From Terribacillus aidingensis (GTDB lineage Bacteria; Bacillota; Bacilli; Bacillales; Amphibacillaceae), in assembly GCF_040703035.1 (NCBI RefSeq), contig NZ_CP159996.1, forward strand, positions 964,001 to 1,028,000: 64,000 bases of DNA, given 5' to 3'. A program made the position numbers and the translations under genes. This document shows, in pieces, positions 36,419-44,873 of the stretch (its first letter is position 1; the number at the start of each line of letters is the position of its first letter). Below the pieces are notes generated by a model that saw only the letters and a program-made list of their open reading frames with translations, was not told the origin of the DNA and did no database searches.

Positions 36419-36954
36419 CATTTGACCAAAATATCATAGCTTTTATCCGTCCCGGCAATGACACACTTGCGCGGGGCCTGCAATAAATTGCAAAGGTAGA
36501 AGCCATCTGAGAAGGTCATGCCTGCATTCACACTGACAAGAAGGATATAATAGATAGGCATCGTATCCATGAGAATCGCTCCAATCAGCAAAGGCAGGGT
36601 AATTAGTATAGTCGGCATAATTAAGGAAAGAAACGGAATAATCCGGCTTGTCTTGGTTCTAACCTTGAAATGCAGGGTCGGAATGAATTGTCTGCTCCAT
36701 TGCAGTTTATATTCACAGCGCTTCCCTGTTATCCAAAAAGGAATCAAATGTGTGATACCGTGGATGAGCGGAAGCATATATAGAGAAATTATTGATAGTA
36801 ATAGACCAGTTTCTTCTAATTTCATTTTTGGGTGGATGAGCGTCAGCATCGGATAAAGAATGATGAATGTCAATATACCTATCATTGTGGAAATAAGGAA
36901 TATCCGATTGGTACCGAGATCTTTCTGTGCATCGACACTTCTCCAGCAATTCAT
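36418..36954 (-). CDS. DUF3267 family membrane protein
   Basis: A 178-residue protein with about four hydrophobic segments (about residues 20-40, 48-70, 100-125, 130-150). It has LIHGITHLIPF, the metalloprotease-like H-x3-H position (the usual Glu is Ile here) seen in the DUF3267 family. Function unknown. It begins just upstream of prsA on the same strand. Confidence 0.7.
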   Translation of the reverse strand: MNCWRSVDAQKDLGTNRIFLISTMIGILTFIILYPMLTLIHPKMKLEETGLLLSIISLYMLPLIHGITHLIPFWITGKRCEYKLQWSRQFIPTLHFKVRTKTSRIIPFLSLIMPTILITLPLLIGAILMDTMPIYYILLVSVNAGMTFSDGFYLCNLLQAPRKCVIAGTDKSYDILVK

Positions 36955-37128
36955 GTCCAGTGGCTCCCTTCAGTTGACTTAAAATTAGGGTCAGCTTTCT
37001 TCACTTAAGAGATATTAGTACGTTTGGGCGGGAAAATCAATAGCTTTCCTGGAAATTTTACTTTAAAATATAAGAACAAGATCCGTTTGTATGAAACGGT
37101 CAGTTTGAAAGGCAAAGGAAGCGTTTTT

Positions 37129-37476
37129 ATGGAGGAAGAAAAAAAGAGTACGCTGTCTTTTCATCTGCATTTAATTGCAGAGACTGGAGTGTTGGATAAA
37201 TACCCTTTCCGTAAGCTCCTCATAGAACGGAATATAAATGAGGAGGAGTATGCTGCTGTCCTAAAAATGCTCCAGCGGCTTAATAGCTTATATAAGGAGC
37301 AAAAGGAAGAGGGCTTGCTTGATTACACGTCGTTGCTTCTGGAATTCGTCGGGATGCTGCCAGAGAAGCTGTATTATTGGGATGTACTGCTGGCACTTCG
37401 TGAAGAAAAACAGGACGATACATATAAGGGTCTGGTTGATGAACTGATTTTACTGGATATGAAAAACCGCTATTAG
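37129..37476 (+). CDS. yhaI: YhaI-like protein (DUF1878)
   Basis: A 115-residue soluble helical protein, with the YhaI-typical FRKLLIERNINEEEYAAVLKMLQRLN and FVGMLPEKLY segments. Function unknown. ATG 37129 follows AAAGGAAGC. In B. subtilis yhaI is followed by scoC; here the tandem opuA operons follow instead. Confidence 0.75.
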   Translation: MEEEKKSTLSFHLHLIAETGVLDKYPFRKLLIERNINEEEYAAVLKMLQRLNSLYKEQKEEGLLDYTSLLLEFVGMLPEKLYYWDVLLALREEKQDDTYKGLVDELILLDMKNRY

Positions 37477-37500
37477 CATGAGCTGATAGCGGTTTTTTCT
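37461..37500 (+). terminator. terminator of yhaI
   Basis: Stem AAAACCGCTAT / ATAGCGGTTTT with T6; the yhaI stop codon lies in the loop side of the hairpin. Confidence 0.82.
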
Positions 37501-37955
37501 CTGCAATCTGGTTATGAACTTATGGTTCGGGTTAGCTATGTGATCAGAGGTTTATACCTCTTAATCAAAATTACCCTCTGCTTCAGAGTGATTGACGTTT
37601 TTCTACATATAATATAGCCAGCAGCACGCCAGCTCTATGTTAAGTTCCTATAATGAAGTGCTATCATTTTTTTGTCTATATTTAATTATTTTCTCGAGCC
37701 TAGAGGAACCTGTAAAGAATGAATGTACTCCATATCAAAGTATTTAAGAGTATTTTGGCGGAAATAGAAGGAAAACAAGCTTATGTTTTGTACAGTATAT
37801 ACTGTACGTACTATATGTTCAGATATAACGATTCATTTCGTTTGATTTGTTTGTTTTTTATGTTTAGTATTAATAGGGTCGAACAAAGGGATAGGAAAAT
37901 AATCCTGATTATTACAGATAAGTTACAGAAGACTAGTGAAAAAGAGGTGAATACT
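37477..37955 (+). other. regulatory region and leader of the first opuA operon
   Basis: Almost 480 bp without a gene. It contains two short hairpins (AGAGGT-TTAT-ACCTCT at 37546-37561, CTCTG-CTT-CAGAG at 37576-37588), the operator at 37788-37809 and about 150 bp of untranslated leader before the GTG. A long open frame begins at 37719 but has no ribosome site and covers the operator, so it is leader, not coding. Confidence 0.6.
37788..37814 (+). promoter_or_regulatory. palindromic operator and promoter of the first opuA operon
   Basis: GTACAGTATATACTGTAC at 37790-37807 is a perfect 18-bp palindrome. TTTTGT/TTGTAC and TACTAT (37809-37814) flank it, so a bound dimer would cover the promoter. 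The same core, TTGT(A/T)CAGTATAT(A/T)CTGTAC, recurs at the second operon. Confidence 0.7.
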
Positions 37956-39152
37956 GTGCCGATTATTAAAGTAGAAAATCTCTCTAAGGTGTTTGGGAAA
38001 AACACGAAGGCTGCTCTGCAATTAGCAGAAGCGGGTAAGTCAAAAGAAGAGATTCTAAAAGAAACAGGGAGCACAGTTGGTGTAAATCGTGCTTCATTTG
38101 AAGTAGAAGCCGGTGAAATTTTTGTTATCATGGGTCTGTCAGGAAGTGGTAAATCCACTTTGGTAAGACTGATTAATCGTCTGATAGAGCCAACGACAGG
38201 TAACATTTATATTGATGGAGAAAATCTGGCAAAGATGGACAAAAAGGAACTTCGTCGTGTGCGCCGGGAAAAGCTGAGCATGGTATTCCAGCGATTCGGG
38301 TTATTCCCAAACCGCACGATCTTGCAGAATACAGAATACGGATTGGAAGTTCAAGGAATCAGTAAACAAGAAAGAACAAAAAAAGCGAAAGAATCCTTGG
38401 AGCTTGTTGGGTTGGGAAGCTATCTTAACCAATATCCTGACCAATTATCCGGCGGGATGCAGCAGCGTGTAGGTTTGGCACGTGCACTGGCAAATGATCC
38501 AGAAGTGATGCTGATGGATGAAGCTTTCTCTGCTCTGGATCCGCTTATCCGGAAAGATATGCAGGATGAACTATTGGATTTGCAGGAAACAATGAAGAAG
38601 ACGATTCTGTTCATCACGCATGATTTAGATGAAGCACTCCGCATCGGTGATCGCATCGCCTTGATGAAAGACGGTCATATCGTCCAGATTGGCACGCCTG
38701 AGGAAATACTTATAAATCCGGCCAATAAATTTGTTGAAAAGTTTGTTGAAGACGTCGATCGGGCAAAAGTACTTACTGCTCACCAAATCATGAAACGACC
38801 AGAAACTGTAAATATAGACAAGCACGGCCCTCGTGTTGCACTTGAGCGTATGCGGGAAGCTGGTCTATCCAGTATCTTTGTTGTGGATAGTAAACGCATG
38901 CTGCATGGAATCATTACTGCTGATGCGGCGAATGAAGCCAGAAAGAATGAAGTTAAAAACCTATCAGAAATCATTCAGCGTGATGTGCCGACAGTGGAAA
39001 AGGATACTTCATTGCATGATTTGTTTGCAGTCATCCATGATTCTCCTATTCCGTTAGCAGTAACGGAGAACGGAAAGTTATTGGGAATTATCGTCAGAGG
39101 TGCGGTTATCGGTGCGCTTGCTGGTGAGGGTGAGGTGAATGGCCATGCTTAA
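37956..39152 (+). CDS. opuAA: glycine betaine ABC transporter ATP-binding protein, copy 1
   Basis: A 398-residue ProV/OpuAA-type ATPase. Walker [10 protein letters not shown], signature [15 protein letters not shown], Walker [14 protein letters not shown], and a C-terminal pair of CBS domains (about residues 270-395) that sense ionic strength in OpuA. It drives uptake of glycine betaine or related solutes under high salt. GTG 37956 follows AAAGAGGTGA; the upstream extension is leader. Nearly identical to the ATPase of the second operon. Confidence 0.93.
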   Translation: MPIIKVENLSKVFGKNTKAALQLAEAGKSKEEILKETGSTVGVNRASFEVEAGEIFVIMGLSGSGKSTLVRLINRLIEPTTGNIYIDGENLAKMDKKELRRVRREKLSMVFQRFGLFPNRTILQNTEYGLEVQGISKQERTKKAKESLELVGLGSYLNQYPDQLSGGMQQRVGLARALANDPEVMLMDEAFSALDPLIRKDMQDELLDLQETMKKTILFITHDLDEALRIGDRIALMKDGHIVQIGTPEEILINPANKFVEKFVEDVDRAKVLTAHQIMKRPETVNIDKHGPRVALERMREAGLSSIFVVDSKRMLHGIITADAANEARKNEVKNLSEIIQRDVPTVEKDTSLHDLFAVIHDSPIPLAVTENGKLLGIIVRGAVIGALAGEGEVNGHA

Positions 39153-39999
39153 TTTCATGGAAAATTTAAACACAATACCGGTTGGAGATTGGATGACTAC
39201 TTTCGTCGACTGGATGACTAATACATTTGCTTTCTTGTTCGATCCGATCAAGGAAGGTTTGGGAAGCTTTATGGGCCTCATTACTGATGGCTTGTCTGCC
39301 ATTCCTCCAGTCATTTTCATACTGTTAGTTGCTGTATTGGCCTTTTTCATGACTGGGAAAAAATTCGGTTTAGCGATATTCAGCGTTATCGGTTTATTAT
39401 TTATCTGGAACCAAGATCTTTGGAATCAGCTGATTGAAACGTTCACACTTGTGCTGACCGCCAGTATCCTTTGTATCATCATTGGTATTCCGATTGGTAT
39501 CCTGATGGCAAAAAGTAAAGTTGCAGAAACAATCATCACACCTATTTTGGACTTTATGCAAACAATGCCTGCTTTCGTTTACTTGATTCCAGCTGTTGCT
39601 TTCTTCAGCATTGGGGTTGTTCCGGGTATTTTTGCTTCCCTTGTCTTTGCGACACCGCCAACAGTCCGTTTTACGAATCTTGGTATTCGCCAGGTATCCG
39701 ATGAGCTAGTCGAAGCAGCGGATGCTTTCGGATCGACTGGACCGCAGAAGTTATTCAAAGTAGAGCTGCCAATGGCAAAATACACTATCATGGCAGGTGT
39801 CAATCAAACGGTTATGCTTGCTCTATCCATGGTCGTTATCGCATCCATGATCGGTGCACCTGGTCTTGGTCGCGAAGTATTGGCATCGTTGCAGCGTGCG
39901 CAGGTTGGTCCTGGTTTCGTAGCTGGACTTTGTATTTTTGTGCTGGCCATCATCATTGACCGTTTTACACAAAATATTTATAAGAATAAATCTAAATAA
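39145..39999 (+). CDS. opuAB: glycine betaine ABC transporter permease, copy 1
   Basis: A 284-residue permease with about six membrane helices and the EAA loop ([24 protein letters not shown]) that contacts OpuAA. An N-terminal amphipathic region ([21 protein letters not shown]) precedes the first helix, as in OpuAB. I start at ATG 39145, which matches the second copy; it overlaps opuAA by 8 bases (ATGCTTAA). Confidence 0.93.
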   Translation: MLNFMENLNTIPVGDWMTTFVDWMTNTFAFLFDPIKEGLGSFMGLITDGLSAIPPVIFILLVAVLAFFMTGKKFGLAIFSVIGLLFIWNQDLWNQLIETFTLVLTASILCIIIGIPIGILMAKSKVAETIITPILDFMQTMPAFVYLIPAVAFFSIGVVPGIFASLVFATPPTVRFTNLGIRQVSDELVEAADAFGSTGPQKLFKVELPMAKYTIMAGVNQTVMLALSMVVIASMIGAPGLGREVLASLQRAQVGPGFVAGLCIFVLAIIIDRFTQNIYKNKSK

Positions 40000-40004
40000 C
40001 TGAT

Positions 40005-40023
40005 AAAGCCTGTAACAGGCTTT
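40005..40023 (+). promoter_or_regulatory. hairpin between opuAB and opuAC, copy 1
   Basis: AAAGCCTG / CAGGCTTT, 8-bp stem with a TAA loop, no T-run. The second operon has a similar but shorter GCCT-TGAAT-AGGC at the same place. It may protect or process the mRNA to favour binding-protein synthesis. Confidence 0.45.
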
Positions 40024-40053
40024 CCGTTACGTGGAAAAGGAGAGTTCGGTTAC

Positions 40054-40941
40054 ATGAAGAAGTGGAAAACACTAGGTGTGGCTGCTGGTCTGGCAATGAC
40101 ACTGGTAGCAGCAGGCTGCGGCAGTGAGAGCTCCAGCTCAGACAGCATCAGCGAGCAAGTGGATTACACGGTAACAGGCATCGAAGCGGGTGCCGGCGTC
40201 ATGAAAGCAACGGAGAAGGCGTTTGATGACTATCAGCTTGATGGCTGGGAGATCATGCCATCTTCAAGTGGTGTCATGACAATTGCGCTGGATGATGCGA
40301 TCGAGGACAAAAAGCCTATTATTATCACAGGCTGGACTCCACACTGGATGTTCGCAAAATATGATCTGAAGTATCTCGAAGATCCGAAAGGCTCCTATGG
40401 CGGAGCAGAAGCCCTTCATACACTCACACGCCAAGGTTTTGCAGATGATGTACCTGGTGCCAATAAGGTCCTCGATCAGTTTAACTGGGGTGTAGAGGAT
40501 ATGGAAGAAGTGATGCTCGAGATTAATAAAGGAGCAGAACCGGCAGAAGCAGCTCGGAAATGGGTAGATGCGCATGCTGATAAGGTGGCTGATTGGACAA
40601 AAGAGGCTGAGGAAGGTAATAGACAGGAAGTAAGTCTTGTTTATGTAGAATGGGATTCCGAGGTGGCATCTACAAATGTCTTGAAAGTCGTCTTGGATGA
40701 TTTAGGCTATAAAACAGAGATTACACCGCTTGATAATGCCATCATGTGGCAGGCAGTCGCGCAGGGCGAAGCAGATGCAACAGCATCAGCATGGCTGCCT
40801 ACGACACATGGTGATCTTTATGAGCAATATAAGGACCAAGTTGTCGATCTAGGTGCCAGCCTCGAAGGTGCAAGAACAGGTTTGGTCGTTCCTAGTTATG
40901 TAGATGCAGATTCTATCGAAGATTTGGAGCCTGTAAATTAA
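40054..40941 (+). CDS. opuAC: glycine betaine-binding lipoprotein, copy 1
   Basis: A 295-residue substrate-binding lipoprotein. Signal with lipobox LVAAGC; the betaine-binding Trp motif GWTPHWMF (about residues 90-97) and a later Trp in MWQAV and SAWLPTTH match the Trp-prism of OpuAC/ProX type II sites. It delivers betaine to OpuAAB at the outer membrane face. Followed by a strong terminator. The protein differs from copy 2 more than the other subunits do, so ligand range may differ (inference). Confidence 0.9.
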   Translation: MKKWKTLGVAAGLAMTLVAAGCGSESSSSDSISEQVDYTVTGIEAGAGVMKATEKAFDDYQLDGWEIMPSSSGVMTIALDDAIEDKKPIIITGWTPHWMFAKYDLKYLEDPKGSYGGAEALHTLTRQGFADDVPGANKVLDQFNWGVEDMEEVMLEINKGAEPAEAARKWVDAHADKVADWTKEAEEGNRQEVSLVYVEWDSEVASTNVLKVVLDDLGYKTEITPLDNAIMWQAVAQGEADATASAWLPTTHGDLYEQYKDQVVDLGASLEGARTGLVVPSYVDADSIEDLEPVN

Positions 40942-40946
40942 TTAAG

Positions 40947-40978
40947 GAAACCTCTTCCTCTGGGAAGGGGTTTTTCTT
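40947..40978 (+). terminator. terminator of first opuA operon
   Basis: GAAACCTCTTCC / GGAAGGGGTTTTTC with TCTG loop and T-run. Confidence 0.85.
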
Positions 40979-41036
40979 ATGTATGAATACAAGGAATGCT
41001 ATCCTATCGGAGGAAATGAAATTTCGTTTCAAATTG

Positions 41037-41071
41037 AACCGCTATCAGCTCGAGCTGGTAGCGGTTATTTT
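41037..41071. terminator. hairpin at the 3' end of the opuA regulator gene
   Basis: AACCGCTATCAGCT / AGCTGGTAGCGGTT with TTATTTTTT on plus. It overlaps the last codons of the minus-strand regulator; the T-run points plus, so it may be a second terminator for copy 1. Confidence 0.6.
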
Positions 41072-41518
41072 TTCGAGTATAGCAGCAGCTTCTTGATGGA
41101 ATTGAAGACTGCTGGATAGTTTCTCCTGCATATGCTTCCAATACGGATCATTTTCTGGAAGGGTCCTTTTTAATTGCTCCATAGCCTCGAACTGACGGTT
41201 TGTCTGCGTATGCCATTGTTTGACTTGGAGTGTCATCAGCTTTTTATATAAGGGTTCGACATTCGTATAGAAATCCTTCCTTGAGCCTTTAACCCATACA
41301 CGATCAACGAGTTCCAAGTGAGATAGATTACGGATAGCTATATTTACAGCTGTTTTACTTTTTCCGATTAACTTTGCCATTTGATCCAAGGTAAGTGAAC
41401 GGTTCTCAATATATAACACTGCGAGCAGCCGAGCTTCGGTTGCGGACAAATGAAACATTTCCCCCGTCCTCGTCAATTCCATTATAAGTGTCTCGTATGA
41501 AGAAATCTTTTCATTCAC
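41045..41518 (-). CDS. GbsR/MarR-type regulator between the opuA copies
   Basis: A 157-residue winged-helix protein. Features: SATEARLLAVLYIENRSLTLDQMAKLIGKSKTAVNIAIRNL (HTH, about residues 20-62), wing, and a helical dimerisation tail. It belongs with the GbsR-like group that senses choline or betaine. It starts at GTG 41518 behind GGGGAGGTAAC and is divergent from the second operon; the palindromic operators lie in the shared intergenic region. Direct control of both operons is inferred from this placement. Confidence 0.8.
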   Translation of the reverse strand: MNEKISSYETLIMELTRTGEMFHLSATEARLLAVLYIENRSLTLDQMAKLIGKSKTAVNIAIRNLSHLELVDRVWVKGSRKDFYTNVEPLYKKLMTLQVKQWHTQTNRQFEAMEQLKRTLPENDPYWKHMQEKLSSSLQFHQEAAAILEKITATSSS

Positions 41519-41643
41519 TATAGTTGTTACCTCCCCTTACCTATACAGTTGTATCAAGCTTACACGATATAAAAGGTTAAAGGAATTGCTTCTTTGCATA
41601 GTATTTTGGAGCATAAAGGAGGAAATAGAAGGAAAAGTGCTAT

Positions 41644-41677
41644 TAAAGTTTGTTCAGTATATTCTGTACAAACTTTA
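41644..41677 (+). promoter_or_regulatory. 34-bp operator of the second opuA operon
   Basis: A near-perfect 34-bp palindrome with TAAAGTTTGT at one end and ACAAACTTTA at the other. Only two base pairs break symmetry. It shares the core TTGTTCAGTATATTCTGTAC with the operator of copy 1. It is too long and T-poor to be a terminator. Confidence 0.72.
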
Positions 41678-41700
41678 TGGACTGAAATGACAATTTATAG

Positions 41701-41719
41701 AGTTTGTGTTGTACAAACT
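41701..41719 (+). promoter_or_regulatory. second operator of the second opuA operon
   Basis: AGTTTGT-GTTGT-ACAAACT, exact 7-bp inverted repeat, using the same half-site sequence as the outer arms of the 34-bp operator. TTGTAC (41709-41714) and TAAATT (41732-41737) 17 bp apart suggest a promoter overlapping it. Confidence 0.6.
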
Positions 41720-41808
41720 TTTTCTATAACATAAATTTAGTCGAGTCATTGTTACAGGGAGTTATCTTAATGATGACAATCATGTTACAGAAAAAAGAGG
41801 TGAATGCT

Positions 41809-43005
41809 GTGCCGATTATTAAAGTAGAAAATCTCTCTAAGGTATTCGGGAAAAACACGAAGGCTGCATTGCAATTAGCAGAAGCCGGTAAGACGAAAGA
41901 AGAGATTTTAAAAGAGACAGGAAGCACAGTTGGAGTCAATCGTGCATCATTTGAAGTAGAAGCTGGTGAAATCTTCGTCATTATGGGGCTTTCAGGTAGT
42001 GGTAAATCTACATTGGTCCGTCTGATCAACCGCTTGATCGAACCTACAACAGGCGATGTTTATATTGATGGAGAAAACTTGGCGAAGATGGATAAGAAGG
42101 AGCTTCGCCGGGTACGCCGACAAAAGCTGAGTATGGTATTCCAGCGGTTCGGATTATTTCCGAACAGAACGATTTTGCAGAACGCAGAATATGGTCTGGA
42201 AGTGCAAGGAATGAGCAAACAAGAAAGAAGCGAGAAAGCGAAGACATCCTTGGAGCTTGTGGGTCTGGGAAGCTATCTTGATCAATATCCAGGTCAATTG
42301 TCCGGAGGGATGCAGCAGCGTGTGGGGCTGGCACGAGCGTTAGCAAACGATCCAGAAGTGATGCTGATGGACGAAGCTTTTTCAGCCCTGGATCCGCTTA
42401 TTCGGAAAGATATGCAGGATGAACTATTGGATCTGCAAGAAACAATGAAAAAAACGATACTGTTCATCACGCATGACTTGGACGAGGCGCTTCGTATCGG
42501 AGACCGTATTGCATTGATGAAAGATGGAAACATCGTCCAGATCGGAACTCCTGAAGAAATCCTCATGAATCCGGCCAATAGCTATGTCGAGAAGTTCGTC
42601 GAAGATGTGGATCGTGCGAAAGTACTTACTGCTCAACAGATCATGAAACGACCAGAAACTGTAAACATAGAAAAACATGGGCCTCGAGTGGCGTTGGAAC
42701 GTATGCGGGAAGCAGGTCTGTCCAGCATCCTGGTTGTGGATAGCAAACGTGTACTGCAAGGTATCATTACTGCCGATGCAGCGAATGAAGCCAGAAAGAA
42801 TGACGTGAAAAACCTATCAGAAATTATTCAGCGGGATGTGCCGACAGTAGAGAAGGATACGCCGCTGCATGATCTGTTCGCAGTCATCCATGACTCTCCA
42901 GTTCCGTTAGCAGTTACGGAAAAAGAAAAGCTATTAGGAATTATCGTCAGAGGTGCGGTTATCGGTGCACTTGCTGGGGAGGGGGAGGTGAATGTGAATG
43001 CTTAA
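41809..43005 (+). CDS. opuAA: glycine betaine ABC transporter ATP-binding protein, copy 2
   Basis: A 398-residue paralogue of the copy-1 ATPase with the same Walker A, signature, Walker B and CBS-pair layout, differing at scattered positions. It starts at GTG 41809 behind AAAAGAGGTGA. Upstream, a small palindrome ATGAT-GACA-ATCAT (41770-41783) lies in the leader. The 8-bp overlap with opuAB is preserved. Confidence 0.93.
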   Translation: MPIIKVENLSKVFGKNTKAALQLAEAGKTKEEILKETGSTVGVNRASFEVEAGEIFVIMGLSGSGKSTLVRLINRLIEPTTGDVYIDGENLAKMDKKELRRVRRQKLSMVFQRFGLFPNRTILQNAEYGLEVQGMSKQERSEKAKTSLELVGLGSYLDQYPGQLSGGMQQRVGLARALANDPEVMLMDEAFSALDPLIRKDMQDELLDLQETMKKTILFITHDLDEALRIGDRIALMKDGNIVQIGTPEEILMNPANSYVEKFVEDVDRAKVLTAQQIMKRPETVNIEKHGPRVALERMREAGLSSILVVDSKRVLQGIITADAANEARKNDVKNLSEIIQRDVPTVEKDTPLHDLFAVIHDSPVPLAVTEKEKLLGIIVRGAVIGALAGEGEVNVNA

Positions 43006-43852
43006 TTTCATGGAAAACGTAGAGGCTTTGCCGGTTGCAGATTGGACAACTAATTTTGTTAGCTGGCTCACTGATACATTCGCTTTCTTGTTCGATCCAA
43101 TTAAGGATGGACTAGGCGATTTGATGGATCTGATTACATCAGGTCTCGATGCTATCCCTCCTGTCATCTTCATTTTGCTAGTTGCAATATTAGCCTTTTT
43201 CATGACAGGTAAGAAATTCGGATTAGCAGTATTCAGTATTGCCGGTTTGTTGTTCATTTGGAATCAAGGATTATGGGATCAGCTAATCGAAACGTTCACA
43301 CTTGTACTGACCTCCAGTATTTTGTGTATTATCATCGGAATCCCGATTGGTATCTTGATGTCCAAAAGTAAAATCGCACAAACAATCATTACGCCAATTC
43401 TTGACTTCATGCAAACAATGCCTGCCTTCGTCTACTTAATTCCGGCAGTTGCCTTCTTTAGTATCGGGGTTGTACCAGGTATTTTTGCATCCCTGATCTT
43501 TGCAACACCGCCAACTGTCCGTTTCACGAACCTTGGTATCCGACAAGTTTCTGAGGAGCTGGTAGAAGCGGCAGATGCCTTCGGTTCAACTGGACCGCAG
43601 AAGTTATTTAAAGTGGAATTGCCGATGGCGAAATACACTATCATGGCAGGTATCAACCAAACAGTCATGCTGGCACTTTCCATGGTCGTAATCGCATCCA
43701 TGATCGGTGCACCAGGTCTTGGGCGTGAAGTGCTATCTTCGTTGCAGCGAGCACAGGTTGGTCCTGGTTTTGTAGCAGGACTAAGCATTGTTGTACTGGC
43801 AATCATCATTGACCGTTTTACGCAGAACATCTACAAAGATAAACCCAAATAA
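42998..43852 (+). CDS. opuAB: glycine betaine ABC transporter permease, copy 2
   Basis: A 284-residue paralogue of copy 1: same N-terminal amphipathic segment (MLNFMENVEALPVADW), about six helices and an identical-looking EAA loop. Start ATG 42998 is the only sensible one (GGGGGAGGTGAATGTGA upstream). Coupled to opuAA by ATGCTTAA. Confidence 0.93.
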   Translation: MLNFMENVEALPVADWTTNFVSWLTDTFAFLFDPIKDGLGDLMDLITSGLDAIPPVIFILLVAILAFFMTGKKFGLAVFSIAGLLFIWNQGLWDQLIETFTLVLTSSILCIIIGIPIGILMSKSKIAQTIITPILDFMQTMPAFVYLIPAVAFFSIGVVPGIFASLIFATPPTVRFTNLGIRQVSEELVEAADAFGSTGPQKLFKVELPMAKYTIMAGINQTVMLALSMVVIASMIGAPGLGREVLSSLQRAQVGPGFVAGLSIVVLAIIIDRFTQNIYKDKPK

Positions 43853-43907
43853 GTGTTTCGCCTTGAATAGGCTTTTACTAATTAAAGAAAAAGGGGAGTT
43901 CGATTAC

Positions 43908-44795
43908 ATGAAAAAGTGGAAAACATTAGGTGCAGCAGCAGGACTTGCATTGACATTAGTAGCAGCAGGATGCGGTAATGACAGCTCAAGCTCAGATAGC
44001 TTCAGCGAGCAAGTAGATTATACAATTACTGGTATCGAAGCCGGAGCCGGTGTCATGAGTGCAACAGAAAGAGCAATTGAAGATTATGACCAGCTGAATG
44101 GCTGGACATTGCAGCCATCCTCCAGTGGTGCAATGGCTACAACTTTAGGTGAGGCTATCAAGGATGAAGAGCCAATCATCATCACTGGCTGGACACCGCA
44201 TTGGATGTTCAGTAAATATGATCTAAAGTACCTGGAAGATCCGAAGGGTTCATTTGGAAGTGAAGAAACAATCAACACCATGACTCGCCAAGGATTTGCT
44301 GACGATGTACCGGGTGCTAACACAGTGCTTGATCAATTCAACTGGTCAACGGAAGATATGGGAGAAGTCATGCTGGAAGTAAGTGAAGGTACAGAACCAG
44401 CAGAAGCTGCTCGAAATTGGGTTGATGGACATGCTGATCAAGTAGCTGAGTGGACCGAAGGAGCCGAGGAAGGTAATGGACAAGAAGTCAGCCTTACGTA
44501 TGTAGAGTGGGATTCTGAAGTTGCTTCTACCAATGTCATGAAAGTTGTACTGGATGATCTAGGATACAATGCAAAAATCACTCCTCTCGATAACGCGGTT
44601 ATGTGGCAGTCCGTTGCTAATGGAGAAGCTGATGCCATGGTAGCAGCTTGGCTGCCGACGACACACGGTGATTTGTATGAGCAATACAAAGATCAAGTTG
44701 TTGATCTTGGACCTAACCTGGAAGGTGCGAAAACTGGCTTAGTTGTACCTAGCTATGTAGATGCGGATTCTATTGAGGATCTTGAAGCGAAATAA
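43908..44795 (+). CDS. opuAC: glycine betaine-binding lipoprotein, copy 2
   Basis: A 295-residue lipoprotein with lipobox LVAAGC and the Trp motif GWTPHWMF. Compared with copy 1, differences cluster in the segment after the signal (NDSSSSDSF, SATERAIEDYDQL) and in parts of the middle (LGEAIKDEEP). Ribosome site AAGGGGAG. Terminator follows. Confidence 0.9.
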   Translation: MKKWKTLGAAAGLALTLVAAGCGNDSSSSDSFSEQVDYTITGIEAGAGVMSATERAIEDYDQLNGWTLQPSSSGAMATTLGEAIKDEEPIIITGWTPHWMFSKYDLKYLEDPKGSFGSEETINTMTRQGFADDVPGANTVLDQFNWSTEDMGEVMLEVSEGTEPAEAARNWVDGHADQVAEWTEGAEEGNGQEVSLTYVEWDSEVASTNVMKVVLDDLGYNAKITPLDNAVMWQSVANGEADAMVAAWLPTTHGDLYEQYKDQVVDLGPNLEGAKTGLVVPSYVDADSIEDLEAK

Positions 44796-44806
44796 TGGAA
44801 CTTTGA

Positions 44807-44836
44807 AAAACCTCTCCTTCAAGGAAGAGGTTTTTC
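44807..44836 (+). terminator. terminator of second opuA operon
   Basis: GAAAAACCTCTCCTTC / GAAGAGGTTTTTC hairpin with T-tail. Confidence 0.85.
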
Positions 44837-44841
44837 AAAAT

Positions 44842-44873
44842 AAAAAATGCTCTCCATAACGGAGAGCATTTTT
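44842..44873 (-). terminator. terminator of hit-yhaH operon
   Basis: AAAAAATGCTCTCC / GGAGAGCATTTTTT, loop ATAAC. It lies directly after the YtxH-domain gene on minus and works on both strands. Confidence 0.85.

Larger units (their letters stand above)
37752..40978 (+). repeat. first copy of tandem opuA operon duplication
   Basis: Three genes (opuAA, opuAB, opuAC) plus promoter region, repeated at 41603-44836. Copy-shared noncoding marks include AGTATTTTGG and GGAAATAGAAGGAAAA upstream, the operator core, GTG-started opuAA, the 8-bp opuAA/opuAB overlap and a small hairpin before opuAC. The copies are clearly paralogous; opuAC is the most diverged. Confidence 0.85.
41603..44836 (+). repeat. 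second copy of tandem opuA operon duplication
   Basis: Paralogous to 37752-40978. It has the same gene order and start codons, with a longer operator and an added second palindrome at 41701-41719. Confidence 0.85.

Noticed and set aside
37719..37955. N-terminal extension of opuAA copy 1 ([11 protein letters not shown]...)
   Set aside because: No ribosome site at the ATG; it spans the palindromic operator; copy 2 has no matching extension; GTG 37956 has a strong site.
41770..41783. Fur box in the leader of opuA copy 2
   Set aside because: ATGAT-GACA-ATCAT is palindromic but matches the Fur 7-1-7 consensus poorly; sits in the leader, not the promoter.
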